Assembly (NCBI GenBank): GCA_013820975.1
Contig: JACDHQ010000177.1
Location: forward strand, 1 to 5,533
Direction of reading: 5' to 3'
From: Gemmatimonadaceae bacterium
Lineage (GTDB): Bacteria > Gemmatimonadota > Gemmatimonadetes > Gemmatimonadales > Gemmatimonadaceae
Length of the DNA stretch: 5,533 nt
The notes beneath the pieces are model-generated. The model worked only from the letters and a program-made list of their open reading frames with translations. It made no database searches and had not been told where the DNA came from. The translations under genes and the position numbers were made by a program. How positions within the stretch are numbered: the stretch's first letter is position 1; the number at the start of each line of letters is the position of its first letter. Below are positions 1 through 5,533 of this stretch, piece after piece.

Positions 1-1137
1 GGCGCGTACCGGTCGCAGACCGTGTGGTTCGGCATCGCGCTGGTGGCGGCATTCGCGGTCAGCCGTGCGTCGATCCGCATGCTCGAGTGGCTGACGGTGC
101 CGCTTTACGCGCTGAGTCTCCTGCTGCTCCTGCTGCTGTTCGTCCCGGGCCTCGGCACCGGCGCCGGCACGGCCGCGAGCACGAAGAGCTGGCTGGCAAT
201 CGGTGGGTTCCGGATCGGGCAACCGTCGGAGCTCGCGAAGATCACCGTGGTGCTGATGCTCGCCCGCATCCTGGCGAACCAGCGCCTGGCCCCGCGGTCG
301 CTCGTGGAGCTGTGGAAGCCGGCGCTGGTGGTGGGGGTGCCATGGCTCCTCATCATGGCGCAGCCCGACCTCGGTTCGGGGCTCGTCTTCATCGGCATCC
401 TGTTCGGCATGCTGTTCTGGTTCGGCGCGCCGTGGCCGCTCCTCGTGCTCGTGGCAAGCCCGGGGATCAGCCTCGTGCTCGCGTTCAGTCCGATGATCTG
501 GGGCATCTGGTTCCTGCTGCTGCTCGCGCTCGTCCTGTGGTATCGGCTGATCATCTACGAGGCCATCGGGATCGTCGTCGCCAACGTGTCGCTGGGCGTC
601 ATCGCCCCCCTGCTGTGGGAAAGCCTCAAGCCCTACCAGCAGAAGCGACTCACGGTCTTCCTCGATCCCTCGCTCGACCCGCGCGAAGCGGGGTACCACG
701 TCACCCAGTCGAAGATCGCCATCGGCTCCGGGGGCTTGTTCGGCAAGGGATACACGCTCGGCACCCAGAAGCGGCTTGCGTTCCTGCCCGAGCAGCACAC
801 GGACTTCATCTTCTCCGTGGTGGGCGAGGAACTCGGCTTCTTCGGCGTGACGGTAGCGCTGACGCTGTTCTTCGTACTCTTCCTGCGGGTGATCCGGGTC
901 GCGGAACGCGCGAGCGACTCGTTCGCGAGCCTCGTGGCGTTCGGGATCCTCGCCGGCTGGTTCGTGCACGTGCTCGTGAACGTCGGCATGACGTTGAGCC
1001 TGATGCCGATCACCGGCATCCCGCTGCCGTTCTTCAGCTACGGCGGGTCGTTCCTGCTCTCGAGCTGGCTCGCGATCGGCATCCTGATGCGCATCTCGAA
1101 CGAGGGGCGCGGGCGGTCCACCGGGCTGGCGATATAA
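1..1137 (+). CDS. rodA: Peptidoglycan glycosyltransferase RodA (SEDS family), 5'-truncated by the window edge
   Basis: RodA is the membrane SEDS polymerase that builds glycan strands from lipid II for cell elongation, with a class B PBP and the Mre proteins. The frame is open to base 1, so the GTG at 22 is probably internal. Compared with E. coli RodA as remembered, about 40 N-terminal residues, including the first membrane helix, lie upstream. Counting codons from base 1, family motifs are: W..IG.FRIGQPSELAK at about 64-80; QPDLGSG at 121-127; YQQKR at 212-216; LDPSLDPREAGYH then QSKIAIGSGGLFGKG; FLPEQHTDFIF, whose HTD aspartate (bases 802-804) matches the essential Asp of RodA/FtsW; and SYGGS at 346-350. 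RodA rather than FtsW is favoured by the FLPEQHTDFIFSVVGEELG form. Oddity: the stretch between PDLG and YQQKR is about 42 residues longer than in E. coli and holds two additional hydrophobic segments. TAA stop at 1135-1137; the repeat element starts within five bases. Confidence 0.95.
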   Translation, partial: GAYRSQTVWFGIALVAAFAVSRASIRMLEWLTVPLYALSLLLLLLLFVPGLGTGAGTAASTKSWLAIGGFRIGQPSELAKITVVLMLARILANQRLAPRSLVELWKPALVVGVPWLLIMAQPDLGSGLVFIGILFGMLFWFGAPWPLLVLVASPGISLVLAFSPMIWGIWFLLLLALVLWYRLIIYEAIGIVVANVSLGVIAPLLWESLKPYQQKRLTVFLDPSLDPREAGYHVTQSKIAIGSGGLFGKGYTLGTQKRLAFLPEQHTDFIFSVVGEELGFFGVTVALTLFFVLFLRVIRVAERASDSFASLVAFGILAGWFVHVLVNVGMTLSLMPITGIPLPFFSYGGSFLLSSWLAIGILMRISNEGRGRSTGLAI

Positions 1138-1143
1138 AAAGCG

Positions 1144-1171
1144 GCTATCAGCTATCGGCTATCAGCTATCC
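1144..1171 (+). repeat. Left arm: four tandem 7-bp units (gctatcN)
   Basis: Four consecutive units, gctatca/gctatcg/gctatca/gctatcc, occupy 28 bases. Equivalently, the 14-bp unit ggctatcagctatc occurs twice in tandem at 1143-1156 and 1157-1170. The fourth unit ends in C and breaks the a/g alternation. Confidence 0.9.
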
Positions 1172-1184
1172 GCTTATGCGGAGG

Positions 1185-1203
1185 GCCGCCGCGACGCGGC
1201 GGC
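1185..1203. repeat. Short GC hairpin inside the repeat element
   Basis: An 8-bp perfect stem (gccgccgc at 1185-1192 with gcggcggc at 1196-1203) closes a three-base loop, gac. It is not followed by a T-run, so it is not a classic terminator. It is best read as part of the folded centre of the surrounding palindromic element. Confidence 0.6.
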
Positions 1204-1251
1204 ATCATTGGCGGTACGGCTGCGGCGGATGGAGGGGCCCGATCCCACCCT

Positions 1252-1273
1252 GAAGCGGCCGCAGGCCGCCTTC
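1252..1273. repeat. Second hairpin inside the repeat element, one bulged base
   Basis: gaagcggcc (1252-1260) pairs with ggccgccttc (1264-1273) around a three-base gca loop, with C1270 bulged out. Together with the hairpin at 1185-1203 it gives the element a branched fold inside the long outer stem. Confidence 0.5.
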
Positions 1274-1282
1274 CGAACAGGC

Positions 1283-1310
1283 TGATAGCCGATAGCTGAT
1301 AGCCGATAGC
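1283..1310 (-). repeat. Right arm: four inverted 7-bp units (Ngatagc)
   Basis: The units are tgatagc, cgatagc, tgatagc, cgatagc, the reverse complement of the left-arm type. Units one to three pair exactly with left units three to one. The fourth unit contributes only its first two bases to the perfect stem. The T/C-rich tract at 1311-1322 follows directly. Confidence 0.9.
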
Positions 1311-1347
1311 TCTTTCTTGTTTCGTCCGCCTAGCTCACATTTAAGCA

Positions 1348-2208
1348 ATGGCCTGGTTCCGGAAGGAGAAGAAGCCCCGACAACCGCAGCGCGAACGCCT
1401 CGAGATCCCGCCTGACGCGTGGGAGAAGTGCGAGGCATGCGGGCACACGGACATCCGCGAGAAGTTCATTCGCAACAGCAACGTGTGCCCCTCGTGCGAC
1501 TACCACCGCCGGCTCCGGGCGGCAGAGTACTGCGCGCTCCTGCTCGATGACGGCTGGCAGGAGCTCGAGACCGACCTCCGGTCGGTCGATCCCTTGTCCT
1601 TCCCCGAGTATCCGGCGCGGCTGAAGAAGGCGATGGCCAACGCGGGGGATACGGATGCGCTGGTCGCCGCCTCTGGGTCGCTGGACGGGCTGCCGATCGG
1701 CCTCGGCGTCATGGATTTCGCCTTCATGGGCGGATCGATGGGGTCGGTCGTCGGCGAGAAGATCGCTCGCCTGGGCCTTCGCTCCCTCGAGCGAAAGCAT
1801 CCCCTGGTGCTCATCTCCGCCTCGGGCGGCGCGCGCATGCAGGAGGGCGTACTCTCGCTGATGCAGATGGCGAAGTCGTCCGCCGTGCTGGCGATGCTTG
1901 GTGAGCGGAAGATCCCCTACATCTCGATCCTCACGAATCCCACCACCGGCGGCGTCAGCGCAAGCTATGCGATGCTCGGAGATGCGATCCTCGCCGAGCC
2001 GGGCGCGGTGATCGGTTTCGCGGGACCGCGTGTGATCAAGCAGACGCTCGGCCAGGACCTGCCCGAAGGGTTCCAGACGGCGGAGTTCCTCCTCGAGAAG
2101 GGGATGCTCGACGCGGTGGTGCACCGGCGTGAACTCAAGCGCACCGTCGGCCAGCTGCTGCGACACATGACCGGCAAGCCGGCCGTGACGGGGTGGGCGT
2201 CCACCTGA
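1348..2208 (+). CDS. accD: Acetyl-CoA carboxylase carboxyltransferase subunit beta (AccD)
   Basis: AccD pairs with AccA to form the carboxyltransferase that moves CO2 from carboxybiotin to acetyl-CoA, giving malonyl-CoA for fatty-acid synthesis in the cytoplasm. The 286-residue product is close to the usual 280-305. An N-terminal four-cysteine zinc ribbon is seen as CEAC (Cys28, Cys31) and CPSC (Cys47, Cys50). The crotonase-fold carboxyltransferase core follows, with FMGGSMGSVVG (126-136), SASGGARMQEG (157-167), TTGGVSASYAMLGD (199-212) and EPGAVIGFAGPRVI (217-230), all strongly diagnostic of AccD. The ATG at 1348 is the earliest possible start because an in-frame TAA lies at 1342-1344. No Shine-Dalgarno motif precedes it. 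The first 12 residues are basic (RKEKK). accA is not in the window. The end overlaps folC by 16 bp. Confidence 0.97.
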   Translation: MAWFRKEKKPRQPQRERLEIPPDAWEKCEACGHTDIREKFIRNSNVCPSCDYHRRLRAAEYCALLLDDGWQELETDLRSVDPLSFPEYPARLKKAMANAGDTDALVAASGSLDGLPIGLGVMDFAFMGGSMGSVVGEKIARLGLRSLERKHPLVLISASGGARMQEGVLSLMQMAKSSAVLAMLGERKIPYISILTNPTTGGVSASYAMLGDAILAEPGAVIGFAGPRVIKQTLGQDLPEGFQTAEFLLEKGMLDAVVHRRELKRTVGQLLRHMTGKPAVTGWAST

Positions 2209-3497
2209 GCGGCCGCGCCGGCGCCCGCAGGTATGACGAGGCGCTGGCCTATCTCTTCGCCCGGACGACCGGCGGCGTCCGGCCAGGGCTCGAGCGCACG
2301 TCGGCACTGCTCGGCCGTCTCGGTGATCCGCACCGGCGCGTGCGGATGCTGCACATCGCCGGAACGAATGGAAAGGGAAGCACCGTGGCCACGGCGAGCG
2401 CGGTGCTGCGCGCGCGCGGGCTCCGCGTGGGGACGTACACCTCCCCGCACCTCGTGGACTTCCGCGAGCGGATCGTCGTGGACGGCGCACCCATCCCGGT
2501 GGATGCCGTCACCAGCTTCGTCGAACGCTGGACCGACGACGTGGAACGACTCGGGGCGACGTTCTTCGAGGCGACCACCGCGCTGGCCTTCGACTGGTTC
2601 GCGCAGTCGCGCGTGGACATCGCGCTCGTGGAGACGGGACTCGGCGGCAGGCTCGATGCGACCAACGTGATCACGCCTCTCGCCGCCGGTGTCGCCACGA
2701 TCGGGCTCGATCACATGGAGATCCTCGGGGACTCCATCGAGGCCATCGCCGCGGAAAAGGCAGGCATCTTCAAGCGCGGGGTGCCAGCGGTCATCGGCGA
2801 TACCGACCCGCGGGTGCAGCGGCTCCTGGCGCTCGATGCCGAGCGTGCAGGCGCGAGCCGGATCGTGGTCGCGGCCGAGTCGTATCGCGTCCACGACGTG
2901 TCGGTGGGCGCCGCGACGGGGTTCACCCTCGAGCTCCCGTCGGGCCGCCAGCGGCTGCAGACGCCGCTCGTCGGCCGGCATCAGGCATTCAACACGGCAT
3001 TTGCGGTGGCCCTGCTCGATGCGGCGGGTGCGCCGTTCGCGAGCGAGCCGGCCACCCTTGCCGCGGCCCTGGAGACTGTGCGGCTCCCCGGGCGCTTCGA
3101 CCGCCGGGGCAGGTATCTCTTCGATGTCGCGCACAATGACGACGGAGCGAGGGTCCTCGTGGAAGCGCTCGGCGCGGCGGTGGTGCACCGGCCACTGGCG
3201 GCCGTGGTCTGTGTGCTGTCCGACAAGGCATGGCGCCCGATGCTGGCGCGGCTGGCAGGCGTCGTGGACCACCTGGTGCTGACCGAGGCGCCCAGCGCTC
3301 CGCCGGATCGGCGGTGGCCGCTCGACGAGGCGGTGCGCCACGCGCGGGAGCTCGGTGCGAAGGTGGAGGGCGTCGCCGCCCTCGACGCGGCCCTCGCCCG
3401 GGCTGCAGGACTCGGTGAGACGGTGCTGGTGACCGGCTCGTTTCACACGGTGGGCGATGCCATGCGCTGCTTGCAGCTCGATCCGCTCGCCGGGTAA
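2193..3497 (+). CDS. folC: Folylpolyglutamate synthase / dihydrofolate synthase (FolC)
   Basis: FolC is a Mur-ligase-family ATP-dependent enzyme that adds glutamate to folates, and in many bacteria also to dihydropteroate; it is cytoplasmic. The 434-residue length is typical. Visible motifs are: YDEALAYLF near the N terminus; the P-loop HIAGTNGKGSTVA (54-66); TSPHLVDFRERI (83-94); FEATTALAFDWFA (125-137); VETGLGGRLDATN (147-159 approx.); DHMEILGDS; EKAGIFK (188-194), whose first Lys is the carbamylated residue in the family; LPGRF; DVAHN (311-315); and a C-terminal TGSFHTVGDAM. The commoner forms are DGAHN and LSDKD, while this protein has DVAHN and LSDKAW, which is modest variation. The GTG at 2193 is chosen because it precedes the conserved N terminus and no ATG is available in frame. 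It overlaps accD by 16 bp and lacks a clear ribosome-binding site, so translational coupling is likely. Whether it is mono- or bifunctional cannot be told. Confidence 0.95.
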   Translation: MGVHLSGRAGARRYDEALAYLFARTTGGVRPGLERTSALLGRLGDPHRRVRMLHIAGTNGKGSTVATASAVLRARGLRVGTYTSPHLVDFRERIVVDGAPIPVDAVTSFVERWTDDVERLGATFFEATTALAFDWFAQSRVDIALVETGLGGRLDATNVITPLAAGVATIGLDHMEILGDSIEAIAAEKAGIFKRGVPAVIGDTDPRVQRLLALDAERAGASRIVVAAESYRVHDVSVGAATGFTLELPSGRQRLQTPLVGRHQAFNTAFAVALLDAAGAPFASEPATLAAALETVRLPGRFDRRGRYLFDVAHNDDGARVLVEALGAAVVHRPLAAVVCVLSDKAWRPMLARLAGVVDHLVLTEAPSAPPDRRWPLDEAVRHARELGAKVEGVAALDAALARAAGLGETVLVTGSFHTVGDAMRCLQLDPLAG

Positions 3498-3506
3498 GTT
3501 TCCCCG

Positions 3507-4883
3507 ATGTCCAAGGGCGCCCTACCCGGTTTTCGCGACTTCTATCCCTCGGAGCTCGCCGAGCGGTCGCACATCATGGGGGTATGGCGCGAGGTGGCGC
3601 GCCGGTTCGCGTTCGCCGAGTACGACGGACCGCCGCTGGAGCCCCTCGAGCTGTACACCCGCAAGAGCGGCGATGAGATCGTCACGCAGCTCTACAGCTT
3701 CACCGACAAGGGCGGCCGCGAGGTCTCGCTGCGTCCGGAGATGACGCCGACCTTCGCGCGAATGGTTGCCGCGCGTGCGAATGCGCTCCGCAAGCCAGTG
3801 CGGTGGTTCTCGATGCCGCAGCTCTTCCGCTACGAGCGCCAGCAGAAGGGGCGGCTGCGGGAGCACTATCAGCTCAACGTGGACATCGTGGGCGAGGCTG
3901 ATGTCACTGCCGACGCGGAGCTCGTGGCGGTCGCGATCGAGATGATGCGCGGCCTGGGGCTGACGCACGAGGATGTGCGCGTGCGGGTGAGCGACCGGCG
4001 CATCCTGCAGGCGTACCTGACGGCGGTGGGCGTTGCCGACGAGCAGCATGCCGCGGCGTTCGCCGTGATCGACAAGCTCGAGCGCCAGCCGCCGGCCGTG
4101 TCCGAGGAAAAGCTTGCGGCCGCGGGCATCGCGCCCGATGCGCGCGCCGCGATCCTGCGCATTCCGGCCACGACCCTCGACGACGTTGCCGCCGCGATCG
4201 GCAGCGGCACCGCGGCCGGCCACGTGACGGACTTCCGGCGGTTCGGGACGTACCTGGCGGCGCTGACGGGCGACGGTGCGGCGTGGCTGCGCTTCGACCT
4301 GTCGATCGTGCGCGGTCTCGCCTACTACACCGGCATCGTGTTCGAGCTGTTCGATGCGAAGGGGGAGTTCCGTGCGATCGCCGGCGGCGGGCGGTACGAC
4401 AACCTGCTGGGCGCGCTCGGCGGCGTCGACCTGCCCGCGCTGGGTTTCGGGATGGGTGACGTCGTGCTGGGGGAGTTGCTCCGGGCGCGGGGGTTGCTCG
4501 CGCCCGATCCGACGGCGGCAGACCTGTGGGTCGTTGCCGAGGAGATCATCCCGATCGAGCGGACGATGGCCTACGTCCGCGAGCTGCGCGGCACCGGGGC
4601 GAGTGTCGACTACGCGCTCCGCGGGCAGAGCGCGAGCAAGCAGCTCAAGGCGGCCGACCAGGCCGGGGTGGCGTACGCCGTGCTCCTCGGCCCCGCGTTC
4701 CGCGACGAAGGGCGCGTGACGGTACGGCCGCTGAATCCCGACCCACGCCGGGGTGCCCCGCTCACCGAGCGCATCGGCGCCACCGAACTTTCTGCGGACG
4801 ACCTGGTGCGTGCCGTTCGCGCGCATCCCGGCGCCTTCGCCCATTCGCATCGCCCGGACCGACAGGATCCTGCCCATGGCTGA
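3507..4883 (+). CDS. hisS: Histidyl-tRNA synthetase (class II), variant subgroup
   Basis: HisS attaches histidine to tRNA-His in the cytoplasm. The 458-residue product is slightly longer than the common 420-430. Seen in order: LPGFRDFYPSE (6-16) at the N terminus; RPEMTPTFARM (76-86); motif 2, FRYERQQKGRLREHYQLNVDIVG (107-129); the histidine-specific motif RGLAYYTGIVFE (269-280), whose Arg matches the catalytic Arg of the family; motif 3, GGGRYDNLLG (293-302), followed by GFGMGDVVL; then the anticodon-binding domain (about 338-440). The first two specific motifs differ from the E. coli type (RPEGT and RGLDYY) and match what I recall from Planctomycetes-like HisS. The last ~18 residues (HPGAFAHSHRPDRQDPAHG region) look like a non-conserved tail running over the proS start. 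The ATG at 3507 is the first start after the in-frame folC stop (3495-3497). No Shine-Dalgarno motif is visible. Confidence 0.96.
   Translation: MSKGALPGFRDFYPSELAERSHIMGVWREVARRFAFAEYDGPPLEPLELYTRKSGDEIVTQLYSFTDKGGREVSLRPEMTPTFARMVAARANALRKPVRWFSMPQLFRYERQQKGRLREHYQLNVDIVGEADVTADAELVAVAIEMMRGLGLTHEDVRVRVSDRRILQAYLTAVGVADEQHAAAFAVIDKLERQPPAVSEEKLAAAGIAPDARAAILRIPATTLDDVAAAIGSGTAAGHVTDFRRFGTYLAALTGDGAAWLRFDLSIVRGLAYYTGIVFELFDAKGEFRAIAGGGRYDNLLGALGGVDLPALGFGMGDVVLGELLRARGLLAPDPTAADLWVVAEEIIPIERTMAYVRELRGTGASVDYALRGQSASKQLKAADQAGVAYAVLLGPAFRDEGRVTVRPLNPDPRRGAPLTERIGATELSADDLVRAVRAHPGAFAHSHRPDRQDPAHG
4864..4867 (+). promoter_or_regulatory. Ribosome-binding site for proS, inside the end of hisS
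   Basis: AGGA sits eight bases before the proS ATG, at normal Shine-Dalgarno spacing. It supports the ATG at 4876 as the start. It is the only recognisable Shine-Dalgarno-like motif among the four visible gene starts, and it falls within the codons of the hisS tail. Confidence 0.6.
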
Positions 4884-5533
4884 CGAAAAGAAGCTCACGA
4901 CCCGTGCTGAGGACTTCAGCGCCTGGTACAACGAAGTGGTGCTGCGCGCCGAGCTCGCGGACTACTCGCCGGTGCGTGGCTGCATGGTGATCCGTCCACA
5001 AGGGTACGGGATCTGGGAGCGCATGCAGCGCACCCTCGACGACATGTTCAAGGCGACCGGCCACGTCAACGCCTACTTCCCGCTGTTCATCCCCGAGTCG
5101 TTCATGCGGAAGGAGGCGGAGCATGTCGAGGGGTTCGCGCCCGAGACGGCCGTGGTGACGCACGGGGGGGGCAAGCTGCTCGAGGAACCGCTGGTCGTGC
5201 GGCCCACCTCGGAGACGATCATCTACGCGATGTTCGCCAAGTGGGTGCAGAGCTACCGTGACCTGCCGCTGCTGATGAACCAGTGGGCCAACGTCGTGCG
5301 GTGGGAGATGCGGACGCGGCTCTTCCTGCGCACGACGGAATTCCTCTGGCAGGAGGGGCACACCGCGCACGTCACGCACGAGGAAGCGCAGGAGGAGACG
5401 CGGCGGATGCTCGGCGTCTACCGCGACTTCATGGAAGGCTGGATGGCGATGCCGGTCATCACGGGGCGGAAGACGGAGGCAGAGAAGTTCGCCGGCGCGC
5501 TCCGCACGTATTCGTGCGAGGCGATGATGCAGG
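4876..5533 (+). CDS. proS: Prolyl-tRNA synthetase, short archaeal/eukaryotic type, 3'-truncated by the window edge
   Basis: ProS charges tRNA-Pro with proline. The first 219 residues are present and the frame is open to the last base; the family is usually about 480-500 residues. Seen in order: a short N terminus (MADEKKLTTRAEDFSAWYNE); VRGCMVIRPQGYGIWE (33-48), covering motif 1; NAYFPLFIPESF (65-76); THGGGKLLEEPLVVRPTSETIIY (95-117), with the TSE proline/ATP-binding loop; motif 2, NVVRWEMRTRLFLRTTEFLWQEGHTAH (139-165); and GRKTEAEKFAGA (197-208). RTTEFLWQEGHTAH and TEAEKFAGA identify the archaeal/eukaryotic-like class, which lacks the editing INS domain that bacterial-type ProS carries after motif 2. 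The ATG overlaps hisS by 8 bp with AGGA upstream, so the two synthetases are co-transcribed. A run of eight G (5164-5171) is in frame. Confidence 0.95.
   Translation, partial: MADEKKLTTRAEDFSAWYNEVVLRAELADYSPVRGCMVIRPQGYGIWERMQRTLDDMFKATGHVNAYFPLFIPESFMRKEAEHVEGFAPETAVVTHGGGKLLEEPLVVRPTSETIIYAMFAKWVQSYRDLPLLMNQWANVVRWEMRTRLFLRTTEFLWQEGHTAHVTHEEAQEETRRMLGVYRDFMEGWMAMPVITGRKTEAEKFAGALRTYSCEAMMQ

Larger units (their letters stand above)
1142..1310. repeat. Interspersed-type inverted repeat with heptad arms (REP/MITE-like, no transposase)
   Basis: The two ends of this element are complementary: bases 1142-1166 pair perfectly with 1281-1305 (25 bp), leaving 114 bases between. Each arm is built of four 7-bp units. 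The left arm is gctatca, gctatcg, gctatca, gctatcc; the right arm is tgatagc, cgatagc, tgatagc, cgatagc. Because the arms are periodic they can also pair in a shifted register (a perfect 14-bp core), so the cruciform could slip. The centre is GC-rich and has two further hairpins. No transposase gene is present and no clear target-site duplication was found. Arms of this kind read as YQLSAISY-like peptides, a string I recall from spurious ORFs in many bacterial genomes, which suggests a dispersed multicopy family. Copy number cannot be seen from one window. Confidence 0.8.
1138..1322 (+). terminator. Possible transcription terminator or attenuator after rodA
   Basis: The rodA stop codon runs into an A-tract (1136-1140). 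The 25-bp stem of the repeat element follows, and its right arm is followed by tctttcttgttt (1311-1322). A-tract, stem and T-rich tract is the layout of a bidirectional intrinsic terminator. However, the 114-base loop is far longer than usual and the T-tract is interrupted by C and G, so function is uncertain. If it works, it separates the cell-shape genes from the accD-folC-hisS-proS group. Confidence 0.25.
1138..1347. other. Intergenic region between rodA and accD, filled by a palindromic repeat
   Basis: This 210-bp gap is the only non-coding stretch of any size in the window. Almost all of it (1142-1310) is the inverted-repeat element described separately. The remaining 37 bases before accD (1311-1347) begin with a pyrimidine/T-rich tract and contain an in-frame TAA at 1342-1344. 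No convincing sigma-70 promoter, riboswitch or tRNA is visible. Open frames running through the region, such as the peptide YQLSAISY read from the arms, are by-products of the repeat. Confidence 0.8.

Noticed and set aside
1..22. GTG at 22 as the true start of rodA
   Set aside because: The frame is open upstream to base 1, and the first RodA membrane segment is missing, so the real start lies outside the window.
24..1253. Second-frame open frame of 409 codons over rodA, running into the repeat
   Set aside because: It is a frame shadow of rodA. Its C terminus is just translated repeat sequence (YQLSAISY), and RodA motifs lie in the other frame.
1317..1345. Promoter-like TTGTTT, 17 bases, TTTAAG just before accD
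   Set aside because: The -10 match is poor, and a transcript from it would begin at or inside the accD start codon. It could only work as a leaderless promoter, which cannot be supported.
1205..1438. Small antisense open frame across the repeat and the accD start
   Set aside because: It is made of translated repeat (LSAISYRLSA) plus the reverse of accD, with no independent evidence of coding.
1330..2490. Antisense open frame of 386 codons opposite accD
   Set aside because: It has low-complexity Arg/Ala/Gly composition and no family signature, while the + strand encodes a full AccD.
1965..3446. Long antisense open frame of 493 codons opposite accD/folC
   Set aside because: It lies opposite genes with clear family motifs. 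Its translation is Arg/His/Gly/Pro-rich and has no recognisable domain, as expected from the reverse of GC-rich codons.
3522..4931. Antisense open frame of 469 codons opposite hisS
   Set aside because: It is the shadow of the GC-rich hisS coding strand. It has no motif and an arginine/valine/histidine-biased composition.
5164..5171. Run of eight G as a frameshift or sequencing-error site in proS
   Set aside because: Conserved ProS sequence continues in the same frame on both sides (THGGGKLLEEP), so the run is intact coding sequence.

Overview
The window is a GC-rich bacterial chromosomal segment (third codon positions are strongly G/C) carrying five housekeeping genes, all on the + strand: rodA (5' end cut off by the window), accD, folC, hisS and proS (3' end cut off). 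No phage, plasmid, transposase, CRISPR or tRNA/rRNA signal was seen. The gene order, the base composition, a short archaeal/eukaryotic-type ProS, a HisS with an RPEMTPTFARM motif and the 'gctatcN' palindromic repeat together fit Gemmatimonadota or a related high-GC phylum. That assignment is an inference from recollection of these families and was not tested by a search.

Layout. 1-1137 is the SEDS glycosyltransferase RodA, missing roughly 40 N-terminal residues. 1138-1347 is the only sizeable intergenic gap (210 bp). Most of it is an inverted-repeat element: two arms of four 7-bp units each, 25 bp perfectly complementary, around a GC-rich centre that holds two smaller hairpins. 1348-2208 is AccD with its zinc ribbon. 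2193-3497 is FolC, overlapping accD by 16 bp. 3507-4883 is HisS, nine bases after folC and in the same frame. 4876 to the window end is ProS, overlapping hisS by 8 bp and preceded by the only clear Shine-Dalgarno-like motif in the window.

How the genes fit together. accD-folC-hisS-proS are overlapping or almost touching and are almost certainly co-transcribed. They cover fatty-acid initiation (malonyl-CoA), folate polyglutamylation and charging of two tRNAs. rodA belongs to the cell-elongation (mre/mrd) group and is separated from them by the repeat, which may act as a terminator or attenuator between the two sets. The accD-folC pairing is a widely conserved bacterial arrangement.

No previously undescribed system is evident. 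The most interesting items are the repeat element, the apparent two extra membrane segments in RodA, and the non-canonical forms of the two synthetases.
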